Source of the DNA: Rhodococcus sp. Leaf247
Lineage (GTDB): Bacteria; Actinomycetota; Actinomycetes; Mycobacteriales; Mycobacteriaceae
NCBI RefSeq assembly: GCF_001426185.1
Contig: NZ_LMRP01000001.1
Coordinates: 970,765 to 1,034,764, forward strand
Reading direction: 5' to 3'
Length of the DNA: 64,000 nt
Each line of letters opens with the position of its first letter. Within the stretch, counting starts at the first letter, position 1. Of the stretch, positions 7,997-18,270 are shown one piece after another. Under the pieces are notes generated by a model. The model was not told the DNA's origin and did no database searches. It was given only the letters and a program-made list of their open reading frames with translations. The position numbers were made by a program, and so were the translations under genes.

Positions 7997-9665
7997 GCCG
8001 GCACCGCCGGTCGGCTCGCCGTCACGACACCGTCCGCGACCGCGAGCAACTCGGGCGCGTGCCCCACCACGACGACGGTGCGGCCGGATCGCGCCGCCGC
8101 GACGAGCGACTCGAGCACGCGTGCAGTACATTCCGGATCCAGGTGAGCAGTCGGTTCGTCCAGGAGCAGCACGGGCGCGGCGGACGCGAGAGTCCGCGTC
8201 AGAGCAAGTCGTTGCGCCTCCCCGAGGGACAAGCCGGCTCCCCCTGCACCCAGCACGGTCGAGCGTCCGTGCTCCAGCGTCGCGAGGACACGGTCGAATC
8301 CGGTGGCGCGCGCCGCCGCGTCGACGTCTCCACCCGCCCCGAGGTCGAGGTTGTCCGCGACAGTTCCGGCGACGATCGCCGGCCGCTGCGGGAGCCATGC
8401 GACACGGTCCCACCAGGTCTCCAGGTCCACCCTCGACAGGTCGAGACGTCGACCGTCGGACGAGATCAGCTCGACGCGGCCCTCGTCGGGTTCCACGAGA
8501 CCCAGGATGGTCGCGAGAATCGTGGATTTGCCGGTGCCGTTCGCACCGGTCAGGACGGTCACCTCGCCGGGCCGGAACGTCGCGTCCACACCCGAAGGCG
8601 CCCACCCGTCGCGGCCGCGCACCGATACTCCGGTGAGCTCGACGGTGAGGGCACCGGTCGGCGGTGCCTGCGTGCGGAAGCCGGGACGTGCAGAGCCCTC
8701 GGTGGATTCGAGCAGGGCGAAGGCCCGACCGGCGGCCTCGGTCCCGTCCTCGGAGGCGTGGAACGCGCTGCCCAGCGCACGGAGAGGGAGGTAGACCTCG
8801 GGTGCCAGGACGAGGGCGATGATACCGGCGGTCAGCCCCATCTCGCCGTACACGAGTCGCAGGCCGATCGTCACCGCGACGAGCGCCACACCGAGCGTCG
8901 CGAGCAGCTCGAGGACCATCGACGACAGGAAGGCGACGCGCAGCGCCGACATGGTCCGACGTCGGTGGCTCTCTCCCAGCTCGGCGATCCGCGCCGCGGG
9001 TCCGTCCTGACGGCCCAGTGCGCGCAACGTCGGGATGCCCGCCAGCAGATCCATCGTCCGAGCGGACAGTCGCGCCATCGCATCCAGTGTCCGACGCGAT
9101 CGGCCGCGCGTCAGGAGCCCGATGAGCACCATGAACACCGGGATCGTCGGCAGGGTCACCACGACGATCACCGCGGACAGGGGGTCGACGAGGGCGATGA
9201 CGAGAACCGTTGCGGGAGTGACGATTGCTGTCAGCACCAACGCCGGAAGGTAGTCGGTGAGGTAGGGCGCCAGTCCGTCGAGTCCCCGCGTGAGCACTGT
9301 CGTCCACTCACCACGATCGTCCACCCCGCGGAGGTCGCGACAAGTGGTCGCGGCATCGAGAAGGTCGGCCTTGAGACCACGCACGACCCGGAGCGCGGAC
9401 CGTTGCGCGTACCGGGACCTCGCCCACGTCGCGATGCTGCGAACGACGACGGCGCATCCGAGGACGACCAGCTCGGCAGTCCAGGCGCCGGGATCACGAC
9501 GCGACGGGTCGGTGATCGCTCCGCCCAGCACGGTGCCGACCATGACGGCGACGACGATGACGCAGGCGGTGGTCACCGAGGAGAAGACCACCGACCCGAC
9601 GAGGTAGCGCCGGACCGGTGCGGACCGTGTCCACAGGCGAGGATCTATCGGACCCGACCGCGTGC

Positions 9666-9669
<4 letters not shown>
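7993..9669 (-). CDS. cydD: CydD, subunit of the cytochrome bd assembly ABC exporter
   Basis: A 558-residue ABC exporter half: transmembrane domain (about residues 20-310) with 'YLTDYLPALVLTAI', and a nucleotide-binding domain with Walker A 'GANGTGKST', signature 'LSLGEAQR' and Walker B 'VLLLDEPTAHLD'. It pairs with CydC. The GTG start at 9669 overlaps the cydB stop (GTGA) and its own stop overlaps cydC, so cydBDC is translationally chained. Gene order cydA-B-D-C is the usual actinobacterial operon. Confidence 0.92.
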
Positions 9670-10706
<1,037 letters not shown>

Positions 10707-10712
10707 CTCCTC

Positions 10713-12188
10713 CTAGTAGGCGAACGACAGGGGACGCGCGTCGGCGTCGTCGCTGCCGTCGTCGTCGCGGTCGTCGTCGTGTGGATGCCGGTCGTGCTCG
10801 AGAGGTCCCGCCTGCACGTAGCGCTTCATCAGCAGGAACCAGACCGCGCCGAGTCCCGCATACAGAACCGTGAAGGTGATCAGGGATGTGAGAACGAGGC
10901 CGACCGGGTGGTCGGAGACGCCCTGGTCGACCGTCAGACGGATCATGTCGACACCCGTAGGATTCGGCGCGACGATCCACGGCTGGCGTCCCATCTCGGT
11001 GAAGATCCATCCCGCGCTGTTGGCCAGGAACGGCGTCGGGATCGCCAGGATCGACAACCGGGAGAACCACCGCTGATCCGGGACCCGGCCCCCACGAGTA
11101 ACCCACAGACCGGCGAGGGCGAGCACGGCCGAACCCGCTGCGAGACCGATCATCATGCGGAATGCCCAGTAGGTGACGAAGAGGTTGGGCCGGTAGTTGC
11201 CGGGGCCGTACTGCTGCTCGTACTGCTGCTGCAGCTCCGTCACTCCCTGCACCGTCGCGTTCAGGTCGCTCTCGGCAAGGAAGGACGTCAGTCCCGGTAT
11301 CGCGACGATGTGCTGGACGCTGTCGCAGTTGTTGTGGGTGCCGATGGTCAGGATGGAGAACGACGCACCGGTCTCGGTGTGGCACAACGATTCGGCGGAC
11401 GCCATCTTCATCGGTTGCTGGTCGAACATCAGCTTGCCCTGGATGTCGCCGGTGATCGCCAGCGCGGCGCCGGATGCGATCATGACCACGAACGCCATGC
11501 GCGCGGCCGGACGGAACATGGTGCGCGCCTGCGATGTCGGGCCGGTCTCACCCTGCCGTGCACTGCGGACCATCCACCACCCGGCGATGCCGGCGACGAA
11601 CGTCGCTGCGGTGAGGAAGGATCCGGCGACCGCGTGCGGGAAGGCTGCCAGCGCGGTGTTGTTGGTGAGCATTGCCCAGATGTCGATCAACTCGGCACGG
11701 CCCGTGTCCGGGTTGTAGACGGCGCCGACCGGATGCTGCATCCAGGAGTTGGCCGCGATGATGAAGTACGCGGACGCGTTGACGCCGATGGCCACCAGCC
11801 AGATCGTGGCCAGGTGAACGACTTTCGGCAGGCGCTGCCACCCGAAGATCCACAGACCGAGGAAGGTGCTCTCGAGGAAGAAGGCCACCAGGCCTTCGAG
11901 AGCGAGCGGGGCACCGAAGACGTCGCCGACGAAGCGCGAGTACTCCGACCAGTTCATACCGAACTGGAATTCCTGGACGATGCCGGTGGCGACACCGAGA
12001 GCGAAGTTGACCAGGAAGAGCTTGCCGAAGAACTTGGTCAGCCGATACCAGGAATCCTTGCCGGTGATCACCCACATCGTCTGCATCGCCGCGACGATCG
12101 GAGCGAGTCCGATGGTCAGCGGAACCAGCAGGAAGTGGTAGACGGTAGTAATTCCGAACTGCCATCGTGAGACATCGAGTGCGTCCAT
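10713..12188 (-). CDS. cydA: Cytochrome bd oxidase subunit I
   Basis: A 491-residue membrane protein carrying the hemes of the bd oxidase. The N-terminal 'SRWQFGITTVYHFLLVPLTI' contains His18, equivalent to the heme ligand near the N-terminus of E. coli CydA; the conserved 'GRQPW' loop is near residue 400. The quinol-binding Q loop appears to be the short form usual in actinobacteria. It is the first gene of cydABDC. A 20-bp palindrome lies 55-74 bases upstream of the start and may be its operator. Confidence 0.96.
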   Translation of the reverse strand: MDALDVSRWQFGITTVYHFLLVPLTIGLAPIVAAMQTMWVITGKDSWYRLTKFFGKLFLVNFALGVATGIVQEFQFGMNWSEYSRFVGDVFGAPLALEGLVAFFLESTFLGLWIFGWQRLPKVVHLATIWLVAIGVNASAYFIIAANSWMQHPVGAVYNPDTGRAELIDIWAMLTNNTALAAFPHAVAGSFLTAATFVAGIAGWWMVRSARQGETGPTSQARTMFRPAARMAFVVMIASGAALAITGDIQGKLMFDQQPMKMASAESLCHTETGASFSILTIGTHNNCDSVQHIVAIPGLTSFLAESDLNATVQGVTELQQQYEQQYGPGNYRPNLFVTYWAFRMMIGLAAGSAVLALAGLWVTRGGRVPDQRWFSRLSILAIPTPFLANSAGWIFTEMGRQPWIVAPNPTGVDMIRLTVDQGVSDHPVGLVLTSLITFTVLYAGLGAVWFLLMKRYVQAGPLEHDRHPHDDDRDDDGSDDADARPLSFAY

Positions 12189-12242
12189 GCCCAGCTTCTT
12201 CTCGTCGGCGGCGAGGCGGGACTCCGCCTACGACGCAGACGT

Positions 12243-12262
12243 TACTACTACGCGTAGTAGTA
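12243..12262. promoter_or_regulatory. Perfect 20-bp palindrome upstream of cydA
   Basis: TACTACTACGCGTAGTAGTA is a perfect palindrome, 55-74 bases before the cydA start and clear of the pabC-like gene end at 12295. Its position suits a dimeric repressor or activator controlling cydABDC. It does not match the Rex consensus. The TACTAC/GTAGTA halves loosely recall operators of BlaI-type winged-helix repressors, but that link is speculative. Confidence 0.6.
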
Positions 12263-12294
12263 GGCGATGGAATGTGTGCACCGTTACCCGGGCG

Positions 12295-13155
12295 TCAGCG
12301 CATGACGGCGGCGTCCACGAGGTCCCGCACGATGCGGTCGGTCGGCCGCTCGCGGTAGGTCGTGGAATCGAGCGTGTGCACGCGCGCGGCGAGCGTCACC
12401 GACGACACCAGCCAGACACTGTCCGCGAGAATGAGATCCGCGACGCGCAGCGGTGCGTGCTCGGTGCTGAAGCCGGCGTCCCCGGCGATCTCGAACAACG
12501 CGTCGACGGTGGTTCCGCGCAGCACACCGTGCTCGACGGGCGGCGTCACCATGCGGCGGCCCGTGATCGAGAGCACCGTCGACCGTGGCCCCTCGAGCAC
12601 GTGCCCCTCGGTGCTGCGGAACACCACGTCGTCGACGCCGGCACGGGCCGCGTGCCGCAGTGCCGCCATGTTGGTCGCGTAGGACAGCGTCTTGGCGCCG
12701 AGGAGCGTCCACGGGGACGTCTCCCCCGCATCGATGGAGTAGCCGCGAGACAGGGTCATCGCCGACACGCCCTTCGCGCGCGATCGCGCCACTCTCTCCG
12801 AGACCTCGGAGACCGTCACCAACCCGGTGGGCGCCCCGCCGGAGTCCGACTCCCGGCCGCGGCTCAGATAGAGGCGCATGGCGCCTTCACCGGACCCGGT
12901 CCGCTCCCACTCCGCCACGGCCACCGACACCGCCGCGCGCCATGCCTCGGCGTCGGGCTCGTCGAGATCGAGCATGTCCGCCGAACTGGCGAGGCGCGCC
13001 AGATGGGCGTCGAGTCGACACGCTTTCCCGTCGCGGATCAGAATCGTCTCGAAGACGCCGTCACCACGGACCGCACCGAGATCGTCGGCATGCAGAACTG
13101 GGGCGGTCGGGTCCTGTACGACGCCGTCGAGGGTCACCACAACTCGTGAAGTCAT
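12295..13155 (-). CDS. pabC: Aminodeoxychorismate lyase / class IV aminotransferase
   Basis: A 286-residue fold-type IV PLP enzyme. The PLP-binding lysine is Lys155 in 'GAKTLSYATN', and the family motif 'EGHVLEGPRSTV' follows. PabC releases pyruvate from 4-amino-4-deoxychorismate to give p-aminobenzoate for folate synthesis. Branched-chain aminotransferases share the fold, but the gene position (matching Rv0812) and the neighbouring folate-binding YgfZ favour PabC. It is divergent from ygfZ, with 54 bases between starts. Confidence 0.82.
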   Translation of the reverse strand: MTSRVVVTLDGVVQDPTAPVLHADDLGAVRGDGVFETILIRDGKACRLDAHLARLASSADMLDLDEPDAEAWRAAVSVAVAEWERTGSGEGAMRLYLSRGRESDSGGAPTGLVTVSEVSERVARSRAKGVSAMTLSRGYSIDAGETSPWTLLGAKTLSYATNMAALRHAARAGVDDVVFRSTEGHVLEGPRSTVLSITGRRMVTPPVEHGVLRGTTVDALFEIAGDAGFSTEHAPLRVADLILADSVWLVSSVTLAARVHTLDSTTYRERPTDRIVRDLVDAAVMR

Positions 13156-13209
13156 GACCCCGAGGGTAGTGCCGTGGTAAGAAACCGGACGCGCTCCTAG
13201 ACTGGGTGC

Positions 13210-14346
13210 GTGTCCGAGATTCCCGCAGTGACGTCCTCATCCGTGCTCGCTCGACCGGGTGCCGTCCGATCTCCCGACGACGGACCGGACCGCGGAACTG
13301 CATGGCACTACGGTGACCCGTTCGGCGAGCAGCGCGCCACTGCCACCACGGCAGCCGTCATCGACCGCTCGACCCGCTTCGTCATCGCCATCACCGGCGA
13401 GGAGCGCCTGACGTGGCTGAACACGATCTCCAGCCAGCAGGTCGCGACGTTGACCGACGGCTCGTCCGCCGAGAATCTCAGCCTGGACGTCAACGGTCGA
13501 GTCGAGCACCACATGGTCATGACCGACATCGACGGAACCACGTGGATCGACACCGAGGCCGATCGGGGGCCCGATCTGCTGGCGTTCCTCACCAAGATGG
13601 TGTTCTGGTCGAAGGCGGCCCCGCGGCGCGGCTCCGAACTCGTCGTCCTCTCCCTGCTCGGACCGAAGGCACCGTCGATCCTGCGCGCCGTCGGCACCGA
13701 GGTTCCCGATGCCGCGTATCAGGCAACGCTTCTGGTCCCCGGGGATCCGTCCTCGGGGTTCGTCCGGAGGATGCCGTGGCCGGCGCGCGTCGACTCGTTC
13801 GACGTGCTGGTCCCCGCGGCCTCGCTGGACGAGTGGTGGGCCAAGTTCGTCGTCGCCGGTGCGCGCGAAGCCGGCAGTTGGGCGTTCGAGGCACTGCGGG
13901 TCGAGTCCGGACGCCCGCGCATCGGCCTCGACACCGACGACCGAACGATCCCGCACGAGGTCGGCTGGATCGGCGGTGTCACGGAGTTCGGGGCGGTGCA
14001 CCTGGACAAAGGGTGCTATCGCGGCCAGGAAACCGTCGCCCGCGTCCACAACCTGGGCAAGCCACCCCGTCGCCTGGTACTCCTGCACCTCGACGGATCC
14101 GCCGACGGCCGCCCCGAGACCGGTGACGACGTGACGGTCGGTGGACGCGCAGTGGGCCGTCTCGGCACCGTCGTCGACCACTTCGAGCTGGGCCCGATCG
14201 CCCTCGCGCAGATCAAGCGGGCGGTTCCGGTGGACACCACGCTCGACGCGGGTCCGTGCGCGGCCTCGATCGATCCCGAGTCGTACACGGCCGACACCGC
14301 CGTGCAGGCGGGCCGCGCTGCCGTGGATCGGCTGCGAGGTCGGTGA
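13210..14346 (+). CDS. ygfZ: Folate-binding YgfZ/GcvT-like protein
   Basis: A 378-residue protein of the GcvT-like family. It carries the YgfZ signature 'KGCYRGQE' with Cys269, and 'NLGKPPRRL' after it. YgfZ/IBA57 proteins bind tetrahydrofolate and support assembly or repair of certain Fe-S enzymes. It starts at GTG 13210. Its stop overlaps the MOSC gene start (GTGA). The divergent pabC-like gene makes a folate precursor, which fits the pairing. Confidence 0.88.
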   Translation: MSEIPAVTSSSVLARPGAVRSPDDGPDRGTAWHYGDPFGEQRATATTAAVIDRSTRFVIAITGEERLTWLNTISSQQVATLTDGSSAENLSLDVNGRVEHHMVMTDIDGTTWIDTEADRGPDLLAFLTKMVFWSKAAPRRGSELVVLSLLGPKAPSILRAVGTEVPDAAYQATLLVPGDPSSGFVRRMPWPARVDSFDVLVPAASLDEWWAKFVVAGAREAGSWAFEALRVESGRPRIGLDTDDRTIPHEVGWIGGVTEFGAVHLDKGCYRGQETVARVHNLGKPPRRLVLLHLDGSADGRPETGDDVTVGGRAVGRLGTVVDHFELGPIALAQIKRAVPVDTTLDAGPCAASIDPESYTADTAVQAGRAAVDRLRGR

Positions 14347-15005
14347 CGAGCGCTGCAACGGGACGTGTCCTGTCGGTGTGCGTCGTGCACACCATCCATC
14401 CCATCTCACGGCCCGCCGTCGTGGACTCGGCCATCGACAAGCGCGCGGTCGAGGGTCCGGTCGCCGTCGACGAGAACGGGCTGCACGGCGATCGTTCCTG
14501 TGACACGAAGTTCCACGGCGGCGCCGATCAAGCCGTGTACGCCTACGACGAGTCCGAGGCGATGCGCTGGGCGGTGGATCTGGTTCGCGACGTTCCGGCC
14601 GGATACTTCGGCGAGAACCTCCGGGTCACCGGCATCCCCGTGACGGACGCGGTCGTCGGCACCCTGTGGTCGGTGGGTACCGCCGTCCTCGAAGTCACGA
14701 TCCCTCGACGTCCGTGCGCGGCATTCGCTCGGTGGACGCAGGAGCAGACGTGGGTCAAGCGTTTCACCGAGCGCGCCGACGTCGGCGCATACCTGCGCGT
14801 GGTCCGGCCGGGCGTCCTCACCGCGGGTGATGCGATCGAGATCACGATGGTGCCCGATCATGGCGTGACCGTCCGCGATCTGTTCGTCGGGGACTCCGCG
14901 GACGCGATGGCGACCCTTCTCGAGACCCCCGGCCTGGCCCCCAAGGTGTATCGGGAGGCTCGGGACATGGCAGCGCGAGCGGCGCGGCGCACATCGTCGG
15001 TGTGA
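14343..15005 (+). CDS. MOSC domain-containing protein (YiiM-like)
   Basis: A 220-residue protein with a MOSC domain: 'GLHGDRSCDTKFHGGADQAV' near residues 47-66 and the conserved cysteine in 'PRRPCAAF' near residue 120. MOSC domains bind molybdenum cofactor or handle sulfur; YiiM-like proteins reduce N-hydroxylated substrates. GTG at 14343 overlaps the ygfZ stop, so I use it rather than an upstream start. The C-terminal 60 residues look like a helical extension. Confidence 0.85.
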   Translation: MTSAATGRVLSVCVVHTIHPISRPAVVDSAIDKRAVEGPVAVDENGLHGDRSCDTKFHGGADQAVYAYDESEAMRWAVDLVRDVPAGYFGENLRVTGIPVTDAVVGTLWSVGTAVLEVTIPRRPCAAFARWTQEQTWVKRFTERADVGAYLRVVRPGVLTAGDAIEITMVPDHGVTVRDLFVGDSADAMATLLETPGLAPKVYREARDMAARAARRTSSV

Positions 15006-15127
15006 CACCGGATCCGGTGGAAGCGCAGACCCGATTCGCACGCTAGAGTGTGGTCAGGAAGAACACACAATCAGACGGGGCCGCCAAAAAATCCCAGGCC
15101 GCCCCGCTATTCGCGAGGGGGTTAGCC

Positions 15128-15316
15128 ATGGGCCGCGGCCGGGCTAAGGCAAAGCAGACCAAAGTTGCACGTGAGCTCAAGTACAGCTCACCGTCCACGG
15201 ACTTCGAGAGTCTCCAGAAGGAGCTCGCAGGTTCCCCCGACTCGCACCGCAACGGCATCGCCGACCGGGAGCCATCCCGGCACGACGATGACGAATACGA
15301 CGACTGGCGGCGCTGA
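15128..15316 (+). CDS. DUF3073 small basic protein
   Basis: A 62-residue protein beginning MGRGRAKAKQTKVARELKYS, the highly conserved start of DUF3073, followed by 'TDFESLQKEL' and an acidic tail. It is found across actinobacteria (Rv0810c at this place in M. tuberculosis) and its function is unknown; the basic N-terminus suggests nucleic acid or ribosome contact. The ATG at 15128 has GGGGG upstream; the longer frame from 15050 lacks conservation. Confidence 0.9.
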   Translation: MGRGRAKAKQTKVARELKYSSPSTDFESLQKELAGSPDSHRNGIADREPSRHDDDEYDDWRR

Positions 15317-15354
15317 CCGCACCCCCTGATCGGGGATCATCCACTCTTCACACC

Positions 15355-15400
15355 GCAACCGTGCGGGGCGTTCCGAATCCGGGACGCCCCGCACGGTTGC
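15355..15400. terminator. Terminator hairpin after DUF3073
   Basis: A 17-bp perfect stem (15355-15371 with 15384-15400) around a 12-base loop. It lies 38 bases after the DUF3073 stop in the convergent gap before purM. Confidence 0.8.
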
Positions 15401-15434
15401 GCGTGGTGCGTGTAGTCGTCATCGGACACACAGA

Positions 15435-15467
15435 ATCGCCCGGGACAGGAATCCTGCCCCGGGCGAT
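15435..15467. terminator. Terminator hairpin after purM
   Basis: A 15-bp stem (15435-15449 with 15453-15467) with one non-Watson-Crick position and a three-base loop, 11 bases beyond the purM stop on the minus strand. Confidence 0.7.
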
Positions 15468-15478
15468 CTGTTCGTCTG

Positions 15479-16564
15479 TCAGAAGCGCGGGTGGTTGCCC
15501 ATCAGCACTGCGCGCTCGTCGGTCCCGGTGTCGGCCGACTTCTTCACGGTGCCCAGCGTCCAGCACTCGATGTGGCGTGCGGTCAGCACCGCGAGCGCCC
15601 GGTCGACATCTTCGGGCGCCACGATCGCGACCATACCGACGCCCATGTTGAACGTCCGGTCCATCTCCTCGCGCTCGACGCGGCCGCGCTGCGCGATCAT
15701 CGCGAAGACCGGCGCGGGGCTCCACGTTCCACGGTCCAGTTCCGCGACCAGACCCTTCGGCATGACGCGCGCGAGGTTCGCCGCGAGTCCGCCGCCGGTG
15801 ACGTGGCAGAACGTCCGCACGTCGGTCTCCGCGGCGAGCGCGAGGCAATCCTTGGCGTAGATGCGCGTCGGCTCGAGCATTTCCTCGCCGAGCGTGCGGC
15901 CGAACTCCTCGACGTGACCGGTCAGGGACATACGGCTGATGTCGAGAAGGACCTTGCGCGCCAACGAGTAGCCGTTGGAATGCAGACCCGACGATCCCAT
16001 CGCGATGACGACGTCACCCGGGCGGACCCGGTCCGGTCCGAGCACCTGATCGGCTTCGACGACGCCGACGCCGGTGGCGGACAGGTCGTACTCACCGTCG
16101 GCCATCATGCCGGGGTGTTCCGCGGTCTCTCCGCCGAGCAGGGCGCATCCCGCGAGGATGCATCCGTCGGCGATTCCCTTCACCAGCTGCGCGACATGCT
16201 CCGGGACGACGCGGCCGACGGCGATGTAGTCCTGCAGGAACAACGGTTCCGCGCCGCAGACGACGAGGTCGTCGACGACCATGGCGACGAGGTCGAGCCC
16301 GACCGTGTCGTGCTTGTCCAGAGCCTGGGCCACCGCGATCTTGGTGCCGACTCCGTCGGTGGAGGCTGCGAGCAGCGGCTCCCGGTAGCCACCCTTCAGG
16401 GCGAACAGACCGGCGAACCCTCCGAGCCCACCCATGACCTCGGGCCGCGACGCGCGCTTGGCCAGCGGCGCGAACAGCTCGACAGCGCGATCACCGGCTT
16501 CGATGTCCACTCCCGCTGCTGCATACGAGGCGCCGGCGCCGTGCTGGTGGGTGTCATCGGTCAT
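15479..16564 (-). CDS. purM: Phosphoribosylformylglycinamidine cyclo-ligase (AIR synthetase)
   Basis: A 361-residue protein that closes FGAM to AIR with ATP, the fifth step of purine synthesis. The N-terminal 'YAAAGVDIEAGDRAVE' and the motifs 'STDGVGTKI' and 'CGAEPLFLQDYIA' are PurM signatures. Length is normal. An oligopeptide ABC transporter operon ends 71 bases upstream on the same strand, separating it from purF. Confidence 0.96.
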   Translation of the reverse strand: MTDDTHQHGAGASYAAAGVDIEAGDRAVELFAPLAKRASRPEVMGGLGGFAGLFALKGGYREPLLAASTDGVGTKIAVAQALDKHDTVGLDLVAMVVDDLVVCGAEPLFLQDYIAVGRVVPEHVAQLVKGIADGCILAGCALLGGETAEHPGMMADGEYDLSATGVGVVEADQVLGPDRVRPGDVVIAMGSSGLHSNGYSLARKVLLDISRMSLTGHVEEFGRTLGEEMLEPTRIYAKDCLALAAETDVRTFCHVTGGGLAANLARVMPKGLVAELDRGTWSPAPVFAMIAQRGRVEREEMDRTFNMGVGMVAIVAPEDVDRALAVLTARHIECWTLGTVKKSADTGTDERAVLMGNHPRF

Positions 16565-16635
16565 GGGTGTACTGCTCCAGCCTGATCTGAGGGATGCCCG
16601 TGCGGGTCGAGTGCGGCCCTAACGGTACCGGAGGA

Positions 16636-18270
16636 CTATCGGTCCCCACGGTCTCGTGTCACCTCGGGGCGAGGAATGGCCGCGATGAGGCGCTTGGTGT
16701 ACTCCTCCGCCGGATCACGCAGGATGCGTCCCGGTGTGCCGAGTTCCACGACGGCGCCGCCCCGCAGCACCGCCACCCGGTGTGCGAGACGGTCGACGAC
16801 AGCGAGATCGTGACTGATGAACAGGCAGGCGAAACGGAGTTCGGTCTGCAGTTCCTCGAACAGGTCCAGCACAGCGGCCTGCACCGAGACGTCGAGCGCG
16901 CTGGTGGGCTCGTCCGCGACCAGCAGATCGGGCTTGAGCACGAGTGCGCGGGCCAGAGATGCTCGCTGCCGCTGACCACCGGACAGCTCGTGCGGGTAGC
17001 GCTTCTCGGTGCCCTTCGGCAGCTGCACCGCATCCAGCCACTCGGTCACCGTGCGTGCGATCTCTGCTTTGGACCCGCTCTTGTGCACGATCATCGGTTC
17101 GGCGACGCACTGGCCGACCGTCAGCCGCGGATTCAGCGATGTCGACGGGTCCTGGAAGACGAACCCGAAACGCTTGCGCAGACTCTTCAGCGCCGATCCT
17201 CGGAGCCGGCCGATGTCCTGCCCGAGCACGTCGACCTCGCCGGACGTCGGCTTCTGCAGCGCTGCGACGCACCGGCCGATCGTGGACTTGCCGGAGCCCG
17301 ACTCCCCCACCAGCCCCAACGTCTCGCCGCGGTGCAGGTCGAACGTCACCGAGTCGACGGCGCGGAAGACGGACTGTCCGATACCGCCGGGGAACTGCAC
17401 GACCAGGTCGCGCACGGACAGGACGACCTCGTCCTCGATGGTGCGGTCCGAGATCTGCGGGTCCAGCGTCGGGACGGCAGCCAGGAGCTTCTTCGTGTAG
17501 TCGGCCTTCGGTGCCTCGAACAGATCGTGCACCGAGGCTTCCTCGACGACTTCGCCGTCCTTCATCACCACGACACGGTCCGCGATGTCCGCGACGACAC
17601 CCATGCTGTGGGTGATCAGCACGATCGCGCACCCCAGCCGGTCCTTGAGGTCCCGCAGCAGGTCGAGGATCTCCGCCTGCACCGTGACGTCGAGAGCCGT
17701 CGTCGGCTCGTCGGCGATGATGACCTTCGCCTCGCACGAGATGGCGATCGCGATCATCACGCGCTGCTTCTGACCACCGGACAGCTCGTGCGGGTAGTAG
17801 CCGAATCGCCGCTCGGGGTCGGGGAGACCGACCATCGTGAGCAGTTCGATCGCACGCGCTCGGGCGGCCTTCTTGTCGCGGGTCTTCCCGTCGGGGCCGG
17901 CGTGAGCTCGCAAGGCCTCGACGATCTGGTAGCCGACGGTGAACAGCGGGTCGAGTGCGCTTCCCGGTTCCTGGAAGACCATCGCGATCGCGTTGCCGCG
18001 GAGGTCGGCCCACTGCTTGTCGCTGAGCGAGGTGACCTCGCGCGTACCGACGGTGACGGACCCCCCGACCTTCGCGGTGTCGGGAAGCAGTCCGATGGCG
18101 GACCGCACACTGACCGACTTCCCGGAACCCGATTCACCGACCACGGCCAGCACCTCGCCGGGGAACACCTGGAAACTCACGCCCTTCACGGCGTCGACGG
18201 ATCCCGCGTCGGTGGCGAAGCTGACCGACAGGGCCTCGAGTGTCAAGGCGGCCGGAGTCGACGCTGTCAT
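16636..18270 (-). CDS. Oligopeptide ABC transporter, fused double ATPase (DppD-DppF type)
   Basis: A 544-residue protein with two nucleotide-binding domains in tandem. Domain 1 has Walker A 'GESGSGKSVS' and signature 'LSGGQKQRV'; domain 2 (from about residue 280) has 'GESGSGKST' and 'LSGGQRQRA'. Such fusions power peptide or nickel importers of the PepT family. ATG 18270 overlaps the permease stop (ATGA). The frame runs open upstream to 18837 but that part lies inside the permease gene and is not protein-like. Confidence 0.9.
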   Translation of the reverse strand: MTASTPAALTLEALSVSFATDAGSVDAVKGVSFQVFPGEVLAVVGESGSGKSVSVRSAIGLLPDTAKVGGSVTVGTREVTSLSDKQWADLRGNAIAMVFQEPGSALDPLFTVGYQIVEALRAHAGPDGKTRDKKAARARAIELLTMVGLPDPERRFGYYPHELSGGQKQRVMIAIAISCEAKVIIADEPTTALDVTVQAEILDLLRDLKDRLGCAIVLITHSMGVVADIADRVVVMKDGEVVEEASVHDLFEAPKADYTKKLLAAVPTLDPQISDRTIEDEVVLSVRDLVVQFPGGIGQSVFRAVDSVTFDLHRGETLGLVGESGSGKSTIGRCVAALQKPTSGEVDVLGQDIGRLRGSALKSLRKRFGFVFQDPSTSLNPRLTVGQCVAEPMIVHKSGSKAEIARTVTEWLDAVQLPKGTEKRYPHELSGGQRQRASLARALVLKPDLLVADEPTSALDVSVQAAVLDLFEELQTELRFACLFISHDLAVVDRLAHRVAVLRGGAVVELGTPGRILRDPAEEYTKRLIAAIPRPEVTRDRGDR

